From Inia geoffrensis (Eukaryota > Chordata > Mammalia > Artiodactyla > Iniidae): a stretch of 64,000 nt of DNA. Shown one piece after another: positions 1 to 10,700 of this stretch. Below the pieces are notes generated by a model. The model was not told where the DNA came from, ran no database searches, and saw only the letters and a program-made list of their open reading frames with translations. Within the stretch, counting starts at the first letter, position 1, and every line of letters begins with the position of its first letter. A program made the position numbers and the translations under genes. The DNA lies in the NCBI GenBank assembly GCA_036417435.1, contig CM070907.1, positions 58,884,001-58,948,000 of the forward strand, read 5' to 3'.

Positions 1-12
1 CAGGGAAGTCCC
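1..12 (-). repeat. Possible end of a CHR-type SINE cut by the window start
   Basis: The first dozen bases match the terminal bases that close each minus-strand CHR SINE elsewhere in the window (the complement of the 5' head, CAGGGAAGYCCC). The rest would lie outside the window. Twelve bases are too few to be sure. Confidence 0.3.
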
Positions 13-735
13 TCAGTGGTTTTTATAGCTTATAAGATGCTAATGTATAAAAATAGGTATAGAAATGTCTTCCTGATGCAAGGGTTTAATGTTATATAAG
101 AAGAAGGAACTAGTATACTCAACAGTTTCCAATAAAACTCAGGAATAGATTCAGAGCAAGTTAGTGAGCAAGCTGTTATTAGGATATGGAAGGAAGAAAA
201 CTGTCTCAGGGCAACCCAAGGAAGGCGCCCAGAGGAGGTGCGATTTAGGTTTAACTTAAAGAATGAGTAAAAGACAGCCAGCATAAAGAAAATGTTATGC
301 AATGGAAGCAACAATAATTATTGGATCAAAGGATGCATGACGCTTTATAAAAATATAAACACCCCTCTCTGTCTTCATAGCAGATGCACCATGTGATGGT
401 ACTGACAAATGTAATTACTTAATTCTTCCAAAGCACATACAAAAATAAGGCAGAGATATCCTTCTTATAATAATGACAACGGATGACATATTATGGTTGC
501 CACTTTCCAAATTACAGAAATGTAATCACACATACATACAGTCACACACAACCAGGTATACATGCATCCCCCACTTCCTGGTCTTTCTTGTAAATGTATT
601 CATCATTATTCTTCAGCCTGATAAAAGACTCTCAGAACTTCTACCTTTACTCATTCATAGAGTCACCAAGAAATCCAAAACTTAGGAGACTCACAAGTAA
701 TTCTTCCTGTCCATTACTTATTGATTATTGTTCCC
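13..735. other. AT-rich sequence with no gene recognised
   Basis: Both strands hold only short open frames without recognisable domains (the longest is 94 codons on the minus strand, low complexity and hydrophobic). No clear repeat family is seen. Confidence 0.5.
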
Positions 736-739
736 ATTA

Positions 740-1255
740 CCTACTTCTGTGCAAAAAGTAGCCCAAAACTTAGTGACTTATAACAATAACTTTTCTGTTT
801 TACTCATGATTTTGTGGGTTAGGAATTTGGGCTTGGCTCCATGGCATTGATGGTGTCATTAGATAGTATTAAACGGGTAGTTGGGCTGATATGAAAGGTC
901 CAAGATAGATTTATTTACATTTCTGATGCTTGGCAGTACTGGCTGGAAGGCTAGACTCAGCTGGGGCTGTCAACAGGAGTGCTTACATGTGGTCTCTTCA
1001 GCATAGTGGACTCAGAGTAATTGGACTTTTACAAGGTAGGTCAGGGTTCTAAGCAAGTGTTCTGTGAATAAGTCAGAAGCTTCCAAGTCTTATATGACTT
1101 AGCATCAGAAGTCATTTGGTTTCAGTTCTACTAGATACTATTAGTCAAAGCAGTTGTAAGCCTGCCCAGATCCAAGGGGTAAGGGCACATAGGCCTCACC
1201 TCTCCCTGGAAAGAGTGTCAAAGAAAGTGTGGCCATGTTTTAAAACCACCACAGT
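740..1255 (+). repeat. Ancient interspersed repeat, family unassigned
   Basis: The segment has the order of motifs of a common old mammalian repeat: a head reading CCCAAAACTTAGTGACTTA, a GTGGGTTAGGAATTTGGGC block, a GGCTAGACTCAGCTGGGGCTG block, and a tail with a TTATATGACTTAGCATCAGAAGTC block ending in CCACCACAG. I recognise the pattern but cannot name the family with confidence. It is an LTR- or MER-class relic, heavily diverged, with no coding capacity. Confidence 0.4.
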
Positions 1256-2050
1256 GGGCTCCATTTTGATCAAAGTGAGAGTTGAATGAATGTCTTAGAT
1301 ATGTACTCAATAACCTTTGTCTTTGTTTGCAAGAACCAGGCAAACCCATTTTCCTTGTTCCCCCTGATTAACCATCACAAAATTCACCACTTTTAGACAA
1401 TTAAAAAAATTGCAGCATGTCATGCAGATATACCTGTCTTTTATATGCATCTATTCTCATAAACATGACTTGAAATAATCAGGTCTTTTTAACACAGATG
1501 TCTATGGCATCATCTGTACCACACTTTGGACAATGTGCTTGAAGTCCTCAAATTTCATTGATTATTTGGAGAGTCCATGGACATATTGAGAACATAGGTC
1601 ATCTGCCACATGTTGGCAGCTAATAACAGCAGGAAGAACATTCTTAGCTTCCAAAAATCTGGTCCAACAGTTTTCATACTGTGACATCAATTATTCACTT
1701 CATGAGACTATCCCTTTGATCTTAAAATCAAAGGCGGGGGGGTGGGCATATTCTCTGTTAATCGTTAAATGCAAAGGAAATATAACAAATAATTTCCAGA
1801 CACCAGGACATTCTGGAACACAAACAGGGGGAGGACTGTACATAGGTGAGTTGTCATAGTTAAGCTATTTCAGGCAGTCTGGAGATGGTTGGCATTGACA
1901 AAATAGAAGAGGGCACAAAATGAGCGGTCATGGTATGAGACTACTAAGAAGAGCTGGAAAAAGAGGAGTTTAAGGGAGATAGTATTTTTCCTAATGAGAA
2001 TATTAAAAAGGAGAAGAAAAGGGGGGAATATCCCTATCTAATAGAGGATT
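1256..2050. other. No gene recognised; AT-rich sequence
   Basis: No open frame of note, no clear repeat and no motif cluster. A short G-run (GGCGGGGGGGTGGGC) sits near 1733-1747. Confidence 0.45.
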
Positions 2051-2054
2051 ATTT

Positions 2055-2193
2055 AGTAAGCATTCATCGTGTGCCAACACTCATGCTTAGGTTTTTTAGA
2101 AGAGAAAATTAACTTGTTCCAGGTCTTAAAGGTGGAGATGAAAGTACCAGGATTCAACCTCAGGTTTATCTGATGCTTTAACCATGCCACCTA
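2055..2193 (-). repeat. MIR-like SINE fragment
   Basis: Read on the plus strand it follows the complement of the MIR order: a TGTGCCAACACTCATGC core, then a stretch ending in a GGATTCAACCTCAGG box-B-like block and an ACCATGCCACCTAA tail. Diverged, internal gaps likely. Confidence 0.45.
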
Positions 2194-2306
2194 ATTCAAA
2201 AATCCTATGCCATTTAAATTCTCAGTTTTAATAAATAGTTAATTTATTAATAAACAGTTTGAGTAACATATTTGGGTATTATGACTGGACAGAGTTTCCA
2301 GAAGAT

Positions 2307-2388
2307 AACAATTTAACTATCGCTTACAGGATACTCAAGATTTTCTAAACAATTTAACTATCGTTTACAGGATATTCAAGATTTTCTA
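2307..2388 (+). repeat. Direct tandem duplication, 41 bp x 2
   Basis: Two adjacent 41-base copies run 2307-2347 and 2348-2388. Each begins AACAATTTAACTATCG and ends CAAGATTTTCTA. They differ at only two positions, both C in the first copy and T in the second. The near-identity points to a duplication younger than the surrounding old repeats. Confidence 0.9.
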
Positions 2389-2644
2389 AGTGAACAAGGA
2401 AGGGCACCATGTAGAAAGGAACCATTGTGAGCAAACATCCAGGGGGGTAAAGTGCTATCTTATAGCATATGATGTGTGGCTAAAAAGAATAATAAGAAAT
2501 GAGTCTGGAAGAGGCAGAGGATAGTTTGGAAGGTTCTCAGGCTTTGGAATCAAATAGAATGAGTTAAAGTCATAACCTTATGTGGTCTTGTATACTTTAC
2601 ACAATCTAAAGTTATTTCTTCTCATTTATGCATGTATGCATTGA

Positions 2645-2790
2645 TTATTATTTCAACAAAGATTTATTTGGATGCCTATTATGTACCAGACAATACCCTA
2701 GATACTAGGCATGTACTTGTGAACAGAATAGACACAATCTCTGTTTGTATGGAGCTTAGAGTCTGATGAAGGAGGCTCATGCCTGATTGC
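2645..2790 (-). repeat. L2 LINE 3'-end fragment
   Basis: Plus-strand text follows the complement of the L2 tail: TTTCAACAAAGATTTATTTGG, TATTATGTACCAGACAA, GTGAACAGAATAGACACAA, TATGGAGCTTAGAGTCTG. This is a typical 5'-truncated L2 relic. Confidence 0.55.
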
Positions 2791-2799
2791 CAGCATTGA

Positions 2800-4212
2800 G
2801 CTTCTAGCTTGCATGTGTGAGAGTCAGTTGTGAAAGCAGCTAGTATAGGCCACCGCAGCTTCATGAGCTTTGGATCTCAGCTGCAGTGGAGTGTCTTTCA
2901 ATTCAATAGTCCAGGGTCAGTCCCCTGACTTCTGCTGCCCAGCTCTTCCAATGATTTTGTAAGTACTTTTTCTTTTTCTATATTAAATCTCTTTCTGATT
3001 AAAATACATAGAATCTTTTTTGTTTCCTGAAATAAATCATGACCATAATAGTGAGTCAGACATATAAATAGACAAGTTATACAATATGTTAAGTGCTATG
3101 CTAGCAAAAAACATAGTGATAAGACAACCAAGATTTACTTTTAATTGACCCATGGATTGTAGCACTGAGCACTACTGAAGGGTTTGTGAAGAGGCTTCCA
3201 GGGAAAAAGGCATGGCAATACGAAGAAAGAGGACATGAAATGTCATCCTGCCATCAAATGTCACTCTGACCACCCTTGCCAAGATTGTGGACTTTTCTGA
3301 GCTTGTGTTTCCATAGATGCAAAAGCTTGAGAGTAAACTGAGTTCCCGTCCTGTTCTAAAGTTCCACAAATCTACTAGAACAACTCATTTTACTCGTAAG
3401 AAAACATTTTCAAACACATCAATATTTCGTAAGATAGTTTCTTTCCTAAGGAATATCATTAGTCTTTACTTGACTCTTACAAGGATGAATATCAAATTAG
3501 TTGTTATAATCGGAGGAAGTCATTTGGCTATGGGCAGTTTTCAGGTTCTAATGAAATTAGGGTAAAATTGATATGTCTTCCGTGTGAACAATGGTGCCCA
3601 GGTGTGAGAGAGCTTTAGCACTGGAGCCTGTGGAGTGAGATAACTACATTTTAAGCTTTTCATCATAACACAAGTTACCTGTTCTCAGTACCAATTTATT
3701 ATTTAAACCTGTGAAAATGAGCATCTCCAGTTCAGGAACAACTTATATCTGTCTTATGAGACAGGGAGACTGGGAGCAAAAAAGATACTTCTGTATCTTC
3801 CAGGCACCATAATTTCTAAGCAAGTTTGAAGATAAGTCAACACGACAGTTGTCATCATCCTCTACCCTCAATTATAAAAGATTCATGAATAGAAATTATT
3901 ATTTAATAACAACTTTTACAAGCACCAAAACACTGTAGCTCCTCAGTTCAAACTCTCATGGGCTAAAAGTAATCGTACAACCAAAAGACATTCTTTTCCT
4001 ACGCAAAAGGTATCTCTAAAACTGCTGCTGATACTGCTAAACTCCAATACTTGGTGTTTTTATTCTTTACTATCCTTCAGTCTGCAGGCATAACAATCTC
4101 TGAAATAAATGTAACCTTTTGTCAAGAAGGAAGAAGGAAGATCTTTGTACTTTCTGCAATAGGTTTTTTTGGAAAAGAATCAGTGACCTATGGATTGGGT
4201 AGTATGGCAGGG

Positions 4213-4216
<4 letters not shown>
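2800..4216. other. No gene recognised
   Basis: About 1.4 kb without a clear repeat or coding region. Open frames of 65-82 codons near 3170-3565 lie on both strands and show no domain. Confidence 0.45.
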
Positions 4217-4244
<28 letters not shown>

Positions 4245-4266
4245 ATTGTTTTGTTTTGTTTTGTTT
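4217..4266 (+). repeat. Compound microsatellite (GT)n then (TTTTG)n
   Basis: An uninterrupted GT run of about 14 units is followed within a few bases by roughly four TTTTG-like units. The array is uninterrupted, so it may vary in length between individuals. Confidence 0.9.
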
Positions 4267-4869
4267 CCTCCCATAGAATAGGCAGGTCACCACATTCTAT
4301 TTAGAAAAGATGACGGTCCCTCTAACAGAAATCCTTTCCACACCATGAATGCTTTGTTTTTTGTTAAGCTGTTGGACTCTACAGTATAGTTCTCTAATAG
4401 CAGCAGAAGGAAAAAGAGTTCCTTGATAGCAGAGGAAGTGTCTTCTTTTTCTCACTCTCTCCAGCATCTACCCTAATGCTTGGCAATTTGACACAACTCA
4501 ATAAATTTGACTAATCATCTGGAAATACATACAAATGCCAATTTTAAAAATCTGACCAATTTAGTCAGGCCTAACAAACCTAAAGGGAAAAAAAAAACAC
4601 TTTTCCATAAATTTTTACATAGGGAATGAGTAGGAAGCTAAGTAGTCACAGAAGGATGATGCAATTTGAAAAGAGAACTTGGTCAGATGTGTAAGTAACT
4701 GAGATGATCTGGAATAAGTGAATGAAACTAGTTAAAACGATTGGGTTTATAGCAACTGTGATGTTAAAAAGTGAAGGTGAAGTAAAATCCAAATGTTTTA
4801 GTACAATAAACTTGGACTTAAGGACACACAAAATTGTGTCAACTTCAAATCAAGGCTGAGTCCTTAAGG
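4267..4869. other. No gene recognised
   Basis: Ordinary AT-rich sequence with an A9 run near 4590 and no supported coding, RNA or repeat feature. Confidence 0.4.
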
Positions 4870-4946
4870 AGATGTGATGGTTAATTTTATGTGTTAACAT
4901 GGCTAGACGATGATGACAAGTTGTTTGGTCAAAAATTAGTCTAGAT

Positions 4947-5515
4947 TCTATATATATGCATTAACATACGATACTTGTTTTTCTCTTTCTGACTTACTTC
5001 ACTCTGTATGACAGACTCTAGGTCCATCCACCTCACTACAAATAACGCAATTTCATTTCTTTTATGGCTGAGTAATATTCCATTGTATACATGTGCCACA
5101 TCTTCTTTATCCATTCATCTGTCAATGGACACTTAGGTTGCTTCCATGTCCTGGCTATTGTAAATAGAACTGCAATGACCACTGTGGTACATGACTCTTT
5201 TTGAATTATGGTTTACTCAGGGTATATGTCCAGTAGTGGGATTGCTGGGTCACATGGTAGTTCTATTTTTAGTTTTTTAAGGAACCTCCATACTGTTCTC
5301 CATAGTGGCTGTATTAATTTACATTCCCACCAACAGTGCAAGAGGGTTCCCTCTTCTCCACACCCTCTCCAGCATTTATTGTTTGTAGATTTTTTGATGA
5401 TGGTCATTCTGACCGGTGTGAGGTGATACCTTACTGTAGTTTTGATTTGCATTTCTCTAATGATTAGCGATGTTGAGCATCCTTCATGTGTTTGTTGTCA
5501 ATCTATACATCTTCT
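4947..5515 (-). pseudogene. L1 ORF2 C-terminal fragment (inverted part)
   Basis: Read on the minus strand, the open frame covering 5213-5452 encodes the C-terminal cysteine-rich end of L1 ORF2p. The cysteine/histidine pattern [18 protein letters not shown] is intact, followed by the [14 protein letters not shown] block and [13 protein letters not shown]. Downstream L1 sequence with the TGGATGGACCTAGAGTCTGTC-type region follows towards 4947. There is no reverse transcriptase or endonuclease part, so it cannot move itself. Confidence 0.9.
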
Positions 5516-5786
5516 AAGGGTAAGCTGGGATGAAGTGAGAGAATGGCATGGACATATATACATTACCAAATGTAAAATAGATAGCTAGTGGGAAGCAGCC
5601 ACATAGCGCAGGGAGATCAGCTCGGTGCTTTGTGACCACCTAGAGGGGTGGGATAGGGAGGGTGGGAGGGAGATGCAAGAGGGAGGAGATATGGGGTTAT
5701 ATGTATATGTATAGATGATTCACTTTGTTATACAGCAGAAACTAACAGAGCACTGTAAAGCAATTATACTCCAATAAAGGTGTTAA
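5516..5786 (+). repeat. L1 3' UTR with poly(A) signal
   Basis: This direct-orientation half begins AAGGGTAAGCTGGGATGAAG. It contains blocks typical of cetartiodactyl L1 3' ends, such as AGGGAGATCAGCTCGGTGC, TGTGACCACCTAGAGGGG and CAATTATACTCCAATAAAGG. AATAAA at 5774 is followed by the A-rich end at the target duplication. Confidence 0.9.
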
Positions 5787-6088
5787 AAAAATTAGTCTAG
5801 ATGTTGCTGTAAAAATATTTTTTAGATACAATTAACTTTTATAATCAGTTGACTTTAAGCAGATTGCTGTGCATAATTTAGGTAGGCCTCACCCAATCAG
5901 CTGAAGGCCTTAAAAGTTTCCCGAAGAAGGAATCTGGACTCCAAACCACAACATAAAGATTCTGCCTAAGTTTCTAGCTTTCAGAATCAAAAATGCGAAA
6001 TAAACTCTTACTTGAATCTCCAGCCTGCTAGCTTGCCTCACAGATTTTGGACTTGCCATCTCCCAATCATGTGATCTAATTCTTTAAA

Positions 6089-6170
6089 ATCTATCTTTCT
6101 TTCTGTCTATCTATCTATCTGTCTAGCTAGCTACCTATCTATCTACCTGTCTGCTTTCTATCTACCTGCC
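6089..6170 (+). repeat. Imperfect (TCTA)n microsatellite
   Basis: TCTATC, TCTGTC and CTACC variants of a tetranucleotide repeat over about 80 bases. The interruptions suggest an ageing array. It lies just before the tail of the old repeat ending near 6208. Confidence 0.8.
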
Positions 6171-6208
6171 TATTAGCTCTGTTTCTCTGGAGAACTCCAA
6201 CTAATAAA

Positions 6209-7770
6209 GGTGATAACACAAACCAGGAACGGAGAGACTTAGGTTACAGACAGGCCCAAGCAGCCTATAGACCTAAAAGTCCACCATTTTCTAATGATAA
6301 CTGATGGTTGTCATTAACATATGTGTCTTAGGTGACCTCTAAAGCATTCCTTCTTTGGATACTGAGAACATTTTTGAAGTACATCCTTCAGAGGGTTTGA
6401 GCAATAAACATTCTTTCTAGCATTCCCAGTTCGTGATTCCCTCCCCATCTTTTCTATTCATACTTCTTTGCCTTGGTGGGAGTATATAAGTTTCAATAGA
6501 ACAATAGAGGCAGCCTCCTATAACTCATTCTCCTCTGCGTCGCAGCCCCTCGGAGCCTAACCTCACAAGATAGACTTCTGAAAAGCAAATTTGGTTTATT
6601 TCTCTCCTGTTTAATATATCTCAGTTATTCCCCAGATCCTTCAGCAAGAAGACTAAACTGTAATATGACATCCACAGTCCACTGTAATTATGGCTGACCT
6701 CTCTCTCTCTCATATCAAGCCTCAGTGGACTTGCTGGTTCTGTGACCTGCTTTATCACCACACTGTGTCTTTGAAATGCTTAAACCTCATACACTTTTCA
6801 ACCTCACACACTTCAGGGTTGGGAGTAAAACTATCCCCCATGTGAAGCCTTTTTCACTCCCAGGCGGAATTAGTTCTATCTTCTCCCATGGACCCACTGC
6901 TTTTTGAGAGCACTCCACCTTCACTAAAGCAATTGTCAAAAACCCACGATGGTTAACTTCCATAGCTACTTCCCTACTAGACTTTGTCCTTCTTGAAGGT
7001 AGTCTCCATGGATCCAGAGTTGTATCTGAAGTGCATGTCCTAGTGTGTGGCACACAGACACTCCATGAATTACTATTGAGTGAATAATGATAGAAATGTA
7101 AAGAGGTTTTTCTAGTAATTGGCTTTAGTGTAATTCAGAGCATTAGGTGTTAGTTGTTTCTTCCTCGGCCAAAACCATTTCCTTTATTTCCATTTTGCAA
7201 TATGGACTGTGAAAACCTAACAAGTTTACTTTTCAATAGCTGAATTGCATCAATTTGGTGAACTTATAATGGGTTTGTTTTATTCATCACCTTGTTTTTT
7301 TCACCATCTTCATTTGTAAATTCTTTTCATGGGGTTTCTATGGTTTAATGATAACCAGAAATGACTCAAGCAGTTAAAGAATTCACTTCATTAGTGCAGA
7401 GTGTACTAATTTGCATCATAAAACAATTCATTTAAATACAGTAAGCTGCTCTGCATGTCTCTTCTTCATGCCTAATATAATTGTACCTTTATTAATGCAA
7501 ACTCTCAAGGTATCCATCTTAACTTGCTTGTTCTCCAGCTGTCAGGGAGAATGAAGACCAATATTTTTTCTCATGTTTTTAAGATGTGAAGAGAGGTCAA
7601 TGCTATAAGGTAAAAATCTATGCTAATTAAGTATAGTGCATTCACTTTTGCAGTAAAATAGCATGATTGACCTCTGTCTTACAGTGGCAGAATCATGGCA
7701 GGGACCTGAGTTCAAATCCTGAGTTCAATGTTTCCATCAAATCAATTTATAAATGCATTTACATTATCCC
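6209..7770. other. No gene; quiet stretch with two octamer motifs
   Basis: I see no clear repeat from about 6210 to 7770. The sub-region 7370-7510 is AT-rich and holds an exact octamer ATTTGCAT at 7409-7416 and an octamer-like ATGCAAAC at 7495-7502, with TAAT cores between. This kind of content is frequent in conserved non-coding elements, but conservation cannot be judged from one sequence. An 88-codon open frame at 6787-7053 (minus) has no recognised domain. Confidence 0.35.
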
Positions 7771-7773
7771 AAT

Positions 7774-7798
7774 TCTCTCTCTCTCTCTCTCTCTCTCT
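7774..7798 (+). repeat. (CT)n microsatellite
   Basis: About twelve uninterrupted CT units. Confidence 0.9.
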
Positions 7799-7889
7799 TC
7801 TTATGAAAGTTGTTTCAAACCAAGAAAACCTCTGTTCAGGTGTCTACAATGATACTACTGAAGTGTAAATTATGATATTGTAGAAAAAA

Positions 7890-8060
7890 CATGTGTTTGG
7901 AGTCAGCAGACCTAGGATAAAGTTCTTCTGTAGTATGCATTATCTGCATAATTTAAACTCAGTCTTTATTGTGTGGTTGTGAGGATAGAATGAGTGGGTG
8001 AATACAAAGTGCACAGCAGAGTGCTAGGTGCTCAGCAGGTGATGGATAAATGTTAGGGGA
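7890..8060 (+). repeat. MIR-like SINE
   Basis: Motifs in MIR order: GTGTTTGGAGTCAGCAGACC, a middle with AACTCAGTCTTTATTGTG, GTTGTGAGGATAGAATGAG, and GTGCTAGGTGCTCAGCAGG leading to ATAAATGTTAG. Diverged, direct orientation. Confidence 0.65.
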
Positions 8061-8093
8061 CCCATCCAGTGATGAATTAGGCAGTATATGCTG

Positions 8094-8098
<5 letters not shown>

Positions 8099-8150
<52 letters not shown>
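8099..8150 (+). repeat. Long (CT)n microsatellite
   Basis: Twenty-six uninterrupted CT units, followed by a TTCC-rich edge. It is one of the longest perfect dinucleotide arrays in the window. The reverse strand reads as an Arg-Glu frame with no biological meaning. Confidence 0.95.
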
Positions 8151-8153
<3 letters not shown>

Positions 8154-8439
8154 TTCCTCCTTTCTGTATATATCCATTAATTATCTTGGGTACAAACCCT
8201 CATAAATGGAGGTTTATGTTCAAAACTGTAAAGTAACTTCTGTACCCATAGTCTTCATTGCTGATGTCCCTCCCCTTTCTCTTCAGAATGAGTAGACACT
8301 TTTCTGATATACAATCTTCTAACGCTGAACAGAAAATTATCTGCTAAAATCATTTATGACTTGATTGATATTCATTCAAATTAGACTCCTCTCTGTGTTC
8401 TGAGTGCTTCTGGAAAGGCATCTGATACAATCAAAGCTG

Positions 8440-8655
8440 TTGGAGGTGATTGCTAAGAGGATGGAAAGCAGTGGGAGCAGCTGCCATTTTATGAACACCT
8501 ACGACATGGACAACTCCATGATAGACATTGAACACAATCTCTGTCTACATTTCATAGCCACTGTGAAGGCAAGTGTTTCTGTATGTAATTCAGAGATGAG
8601 AAACTAAGGGTCAGAGAAGGAAATCATCACTTGATCAAAGACACATAATTAAGGA
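8440..8655 (-). repeat. MIR-like SINE fragment
   Basis: The plus strand shows the complement of MIR: ATTTTATGAACACCTACGAC, a GAGATGAGAAACTAAGGGTC block and a CTTGATCAAAGACACATAAT block. A 67-codon open frame runs over it by chance. Confidence 0.55.
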
Positions 8656-8659
8656 AAAA

Positions 8660-9660
8660 AATTCTTATTTTTCCTTTGTTTTATGAGCAGCATATTTTCT
8701 AGTGAATCATGTTTGCCTGTCACACCTGAACTTCTCCTACGATGAAGAGGGAATCTGATGCTTTTAGGAAAAATAAAAGCTGTCTACTGGACTTAGACAT
8801 CTGCTTCATAGAGCTGCTGGATAAATGTTCAAACATCACAGGCTTCATGTGTGGGCCTTCTCTTTCCTGTTCTTTAATGTTTACTCAATCTCTTTCTGAG
8901 GCCCAGGGAACTACAGATGGAGGACCACATACTGTCTCTCTAAACATTTAATAGCTATAAATCAAATAATGACATGGTTAAAGGTATTCCATCTTCTAAC
9001 CTGAAAGATCAAATTGAATTTAGAGCTACTGCACTTCTTGGGACTCTGTGGTGGTGCTAGCAAATACGTTTCCTAAGCCACAATCCCCAGTCCCATATTT
9101 GCAGCCCCATGCCTTTTCTGCTACCACTGGCTCATCCCACAGTAAGGAGGACCTTGGGGACATCTATGTGGATCGCCCCCCCACACATCCAAGCTCCATC
9201 CTTATCCCCACACGCATCCATCCTGTGGCCATGTGGTCCTAAGATGTGCCCCCATACAAGTACAGCAGCGGGAGGTCATGGAAAAATTTAGACAATAGAT
9301 GTTGAGACCCCAAGAGTCCAGAGCACACATATCCATTCATGGGCTCCAGGTAGTTATGTCTTTGACTCCACTGGCTCTTCATCACATAAGGAAGTGTGTG
9401 TTGAGAAGAGGCCAATGCCCAGGGCAGGGACCAACCATTCTTGACCTAGTCTAAAGCCGGCGGGCTGTGTGTTTTGCCCTTAAAGGCCAAGAATCCAGGG
9501 CCAGTTCTCATTACAGTCTCTGAATTCCATAAGCCACCATTCCTATTGGAAGTTCCATCCACTGCTGTAACTTGGGAATCATGCTGATTTTATCCTTTCT
9601 GCTTTCTCCGCTATCTCTCGCCCCTTTGTCCTCCTTTCCTCTCTCTTTTCAGAAGCATTA
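8660..9660. other. No gene recognised; GC-richer patch at 9040-9560
   Basis: The stretch 9040-9560 is richer in C and G than its surroundings, with runs such as GATCGCCCCCCCACACATCC and AAAGCCGGCGGGCTGTGTG. It could be an old LTR relic or a regulatory segment. Overlapping 60-64 codon frames (9048-9291) show no domain, and I see no splice-bounded exon that I would defend. Confidence 0.3.
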
Positions 9661-9664
9661 CCTC

Positions 9665-9885
9665 AGGAATCAGGTAGCTTGAGTTCAAATACTGGCTCCC
9701 TCACATGTTACTCATATGGTCTTAGGTTACTACTTGGTGCCTCTGTGCTGCAGTTTCTTTAGCCTGCGTACTAAGAGCTCTGATCTTATTTGACTGTGGT
9801 GGGGATTGTAGGAGGCCACGTATGTGAAGCACTTAGTGTGGTGCCTGCCATATTTTAATGACTTAATAAATGTTAGCTTCCTTTC
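9665..9885 (+). repeat. MIR-like SINE
   Basis: Collinear MIR blocks: AGCTTGAGTTCAAATACTGGC, TGCTGCAGTTTCTTTAGCCTG, GGTGGGGATTGTAGGAGG, and GCACTTAGTGTGGTGCCTGCC followed by AATAAATGTTAGC. Nearly full length. Confidence 0.7.
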
Positions 9886-10024
9886 TCTCCTTCCTTGCCT
9901 CCTTCCCTCTTTACCTCCTTCCTTTCATTTTTTTGCTCAACTTTTTCTCCCTTGCTTCCTACTTCTGTTATTGTTCTCTCTGTTCCTTATTTAACCACAG
10001 ACTCCTCTATAACTGCCACAGTTC
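9886..10024 (+). repeat. CT-rich low-complexity tract
   Basis: A pyrimidine-rich stretch of TTCC/CTCC units that follows the MIR tail. It gives rise to two overlapping short open frames with no coding character. Confidence 0.6.
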
Positions 10025-10029
10025 TAGGT

Positions 10030-10258
10030 CAAGAACCAGAGGGATTCTCAACTGAGGATGGTTTCCATCCCCAAAGGATGTCTAGCAATGTCTGGAGACA
10101 ATTTTCTTTGTCACTACTAAAAAGGTGATAATGCATCTGGTGGGTGGAATGAGGGATGCTACTAAATGTCTTATAATCCACAGGACAGCCCCCCACCCCA
10201 AACAAAGAATTATCCATCCCAACATGTCAGTGGTGCTGAGTTTGAGACACCTGTTCTA
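10030..10258 (+). mobile_element. MER20-like hAT-Charlie non-autonomous DNA transposon
   Basis: The segment follows the known order of this element: GGGATTCTCAACTGAGG head, GGATGTCTAGCAATGTCTGG, TCTGGTGGGTGGAATGAGGG, ATGCTACTAAATGTCTTATA, ACAGGACAGCCCCCCACCCC, and a closing GTGCTGAGTTTGAGACACC which partly complements the head. It has no coding capacity and is an old relic. Confidence 0.65.
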
Positions 10259-10469
10259 GAGGAAGGTATCATTTTCAGAGTCTCCAGGTCTCACAGGAGA
10301 GACAGATAAAAAGCTAACAATGTCTTAAGTAGCAAGTACAGACTCTATAGAAATAGAAAGGAGATGCTGTTGAATTCCACATAATACCCCAAAGTCTTAC
10401 AAAACAAATGATATTTAATAAATAGTAAACAAATGAACTTATTAAATTAAATATTAAATAAATTTCTAC

Positions 10470-10700
10470 TTTCTTAGTGCCTTCTACATACTAGCTATTG
10501 GGCTAAATCCTTTCCATGTACTATGAGAGAACCTGTTGCTGGTGAGCTTCATGTGGGGAGGAATAAAATATTTTTAGCTTCTGTATCAAAGAAAGGTATA
10601 TATTAAGCACTCAATAAATATATGTTGAATGAATAGATGGATGTAAATATCTTAGTTCTGAGCTTAGAATATAATAAGCACCCAGTAAATAATACTTATT
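10470..10700. repeat. Short MIR/L2-type fragments
   Basis: TTAGTGCCTTCTACATACTAG near 10480 resembles a minus-strand MIR/L2 core. AAGCACTCAATAAATATATG and AAGCACCCAGTAAATAATAC near 10600-10700 resemble L2 3' tails. All are short and uncertain. Confidence 0.3.

Larger units (their letters stand above)
4947..5786. mobile_element. L1 LINE, 5'-truncated and 5'-inverted (twin priming)
   Basis: The insertion is bounded by a perfect 16-bp target-site duplication, AAAAATTAGTCTAGAT, at 4931-4946 and 5787-5802. From 4947 to about 5515 the L1 sequence is in minus orientation. From about 5516 to 5786 it is in plus orientation and ends in the L1 3' UTR, a polyadenylation signal (AATAAA) and a short A tail. 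This is the classic product of twin priming during target-primed reverse transcription. Compared with the plus-strand L1 at the end of the window, about 100 bases of L1 sequence are missing between the two halves. Confidence 0.93.
4870..6208 (+). repeat. Old LTR/MER-type repeat split by an L1 insertion
   Basis: The left part (about 4870-4946) begins GTGATGGTTAATTTTATGTG. The right part (about 5803-6208) carries the expected later blocks: AGGCCTCACCCAATCAGCTG, AGCTTGCCTCACAGATTTTGG, ACTTGCCATCTCCCAATCATG and the closing TCTCTGGAGAACTCCAACTAATA. I know this block order as a common ancient mammalian repeat but will not assert its family name. The two halves are collinear once the L1 at 4947-5786 is removed. 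A tetranucleotide repeat has grown inside its tail. Confidence 0.6.

Noticed and set aside
8099..8177. Arg-Glu repeat protein on the minus strand
   Set aside because: It is a direct reading of the (CT)26 microsatellite.
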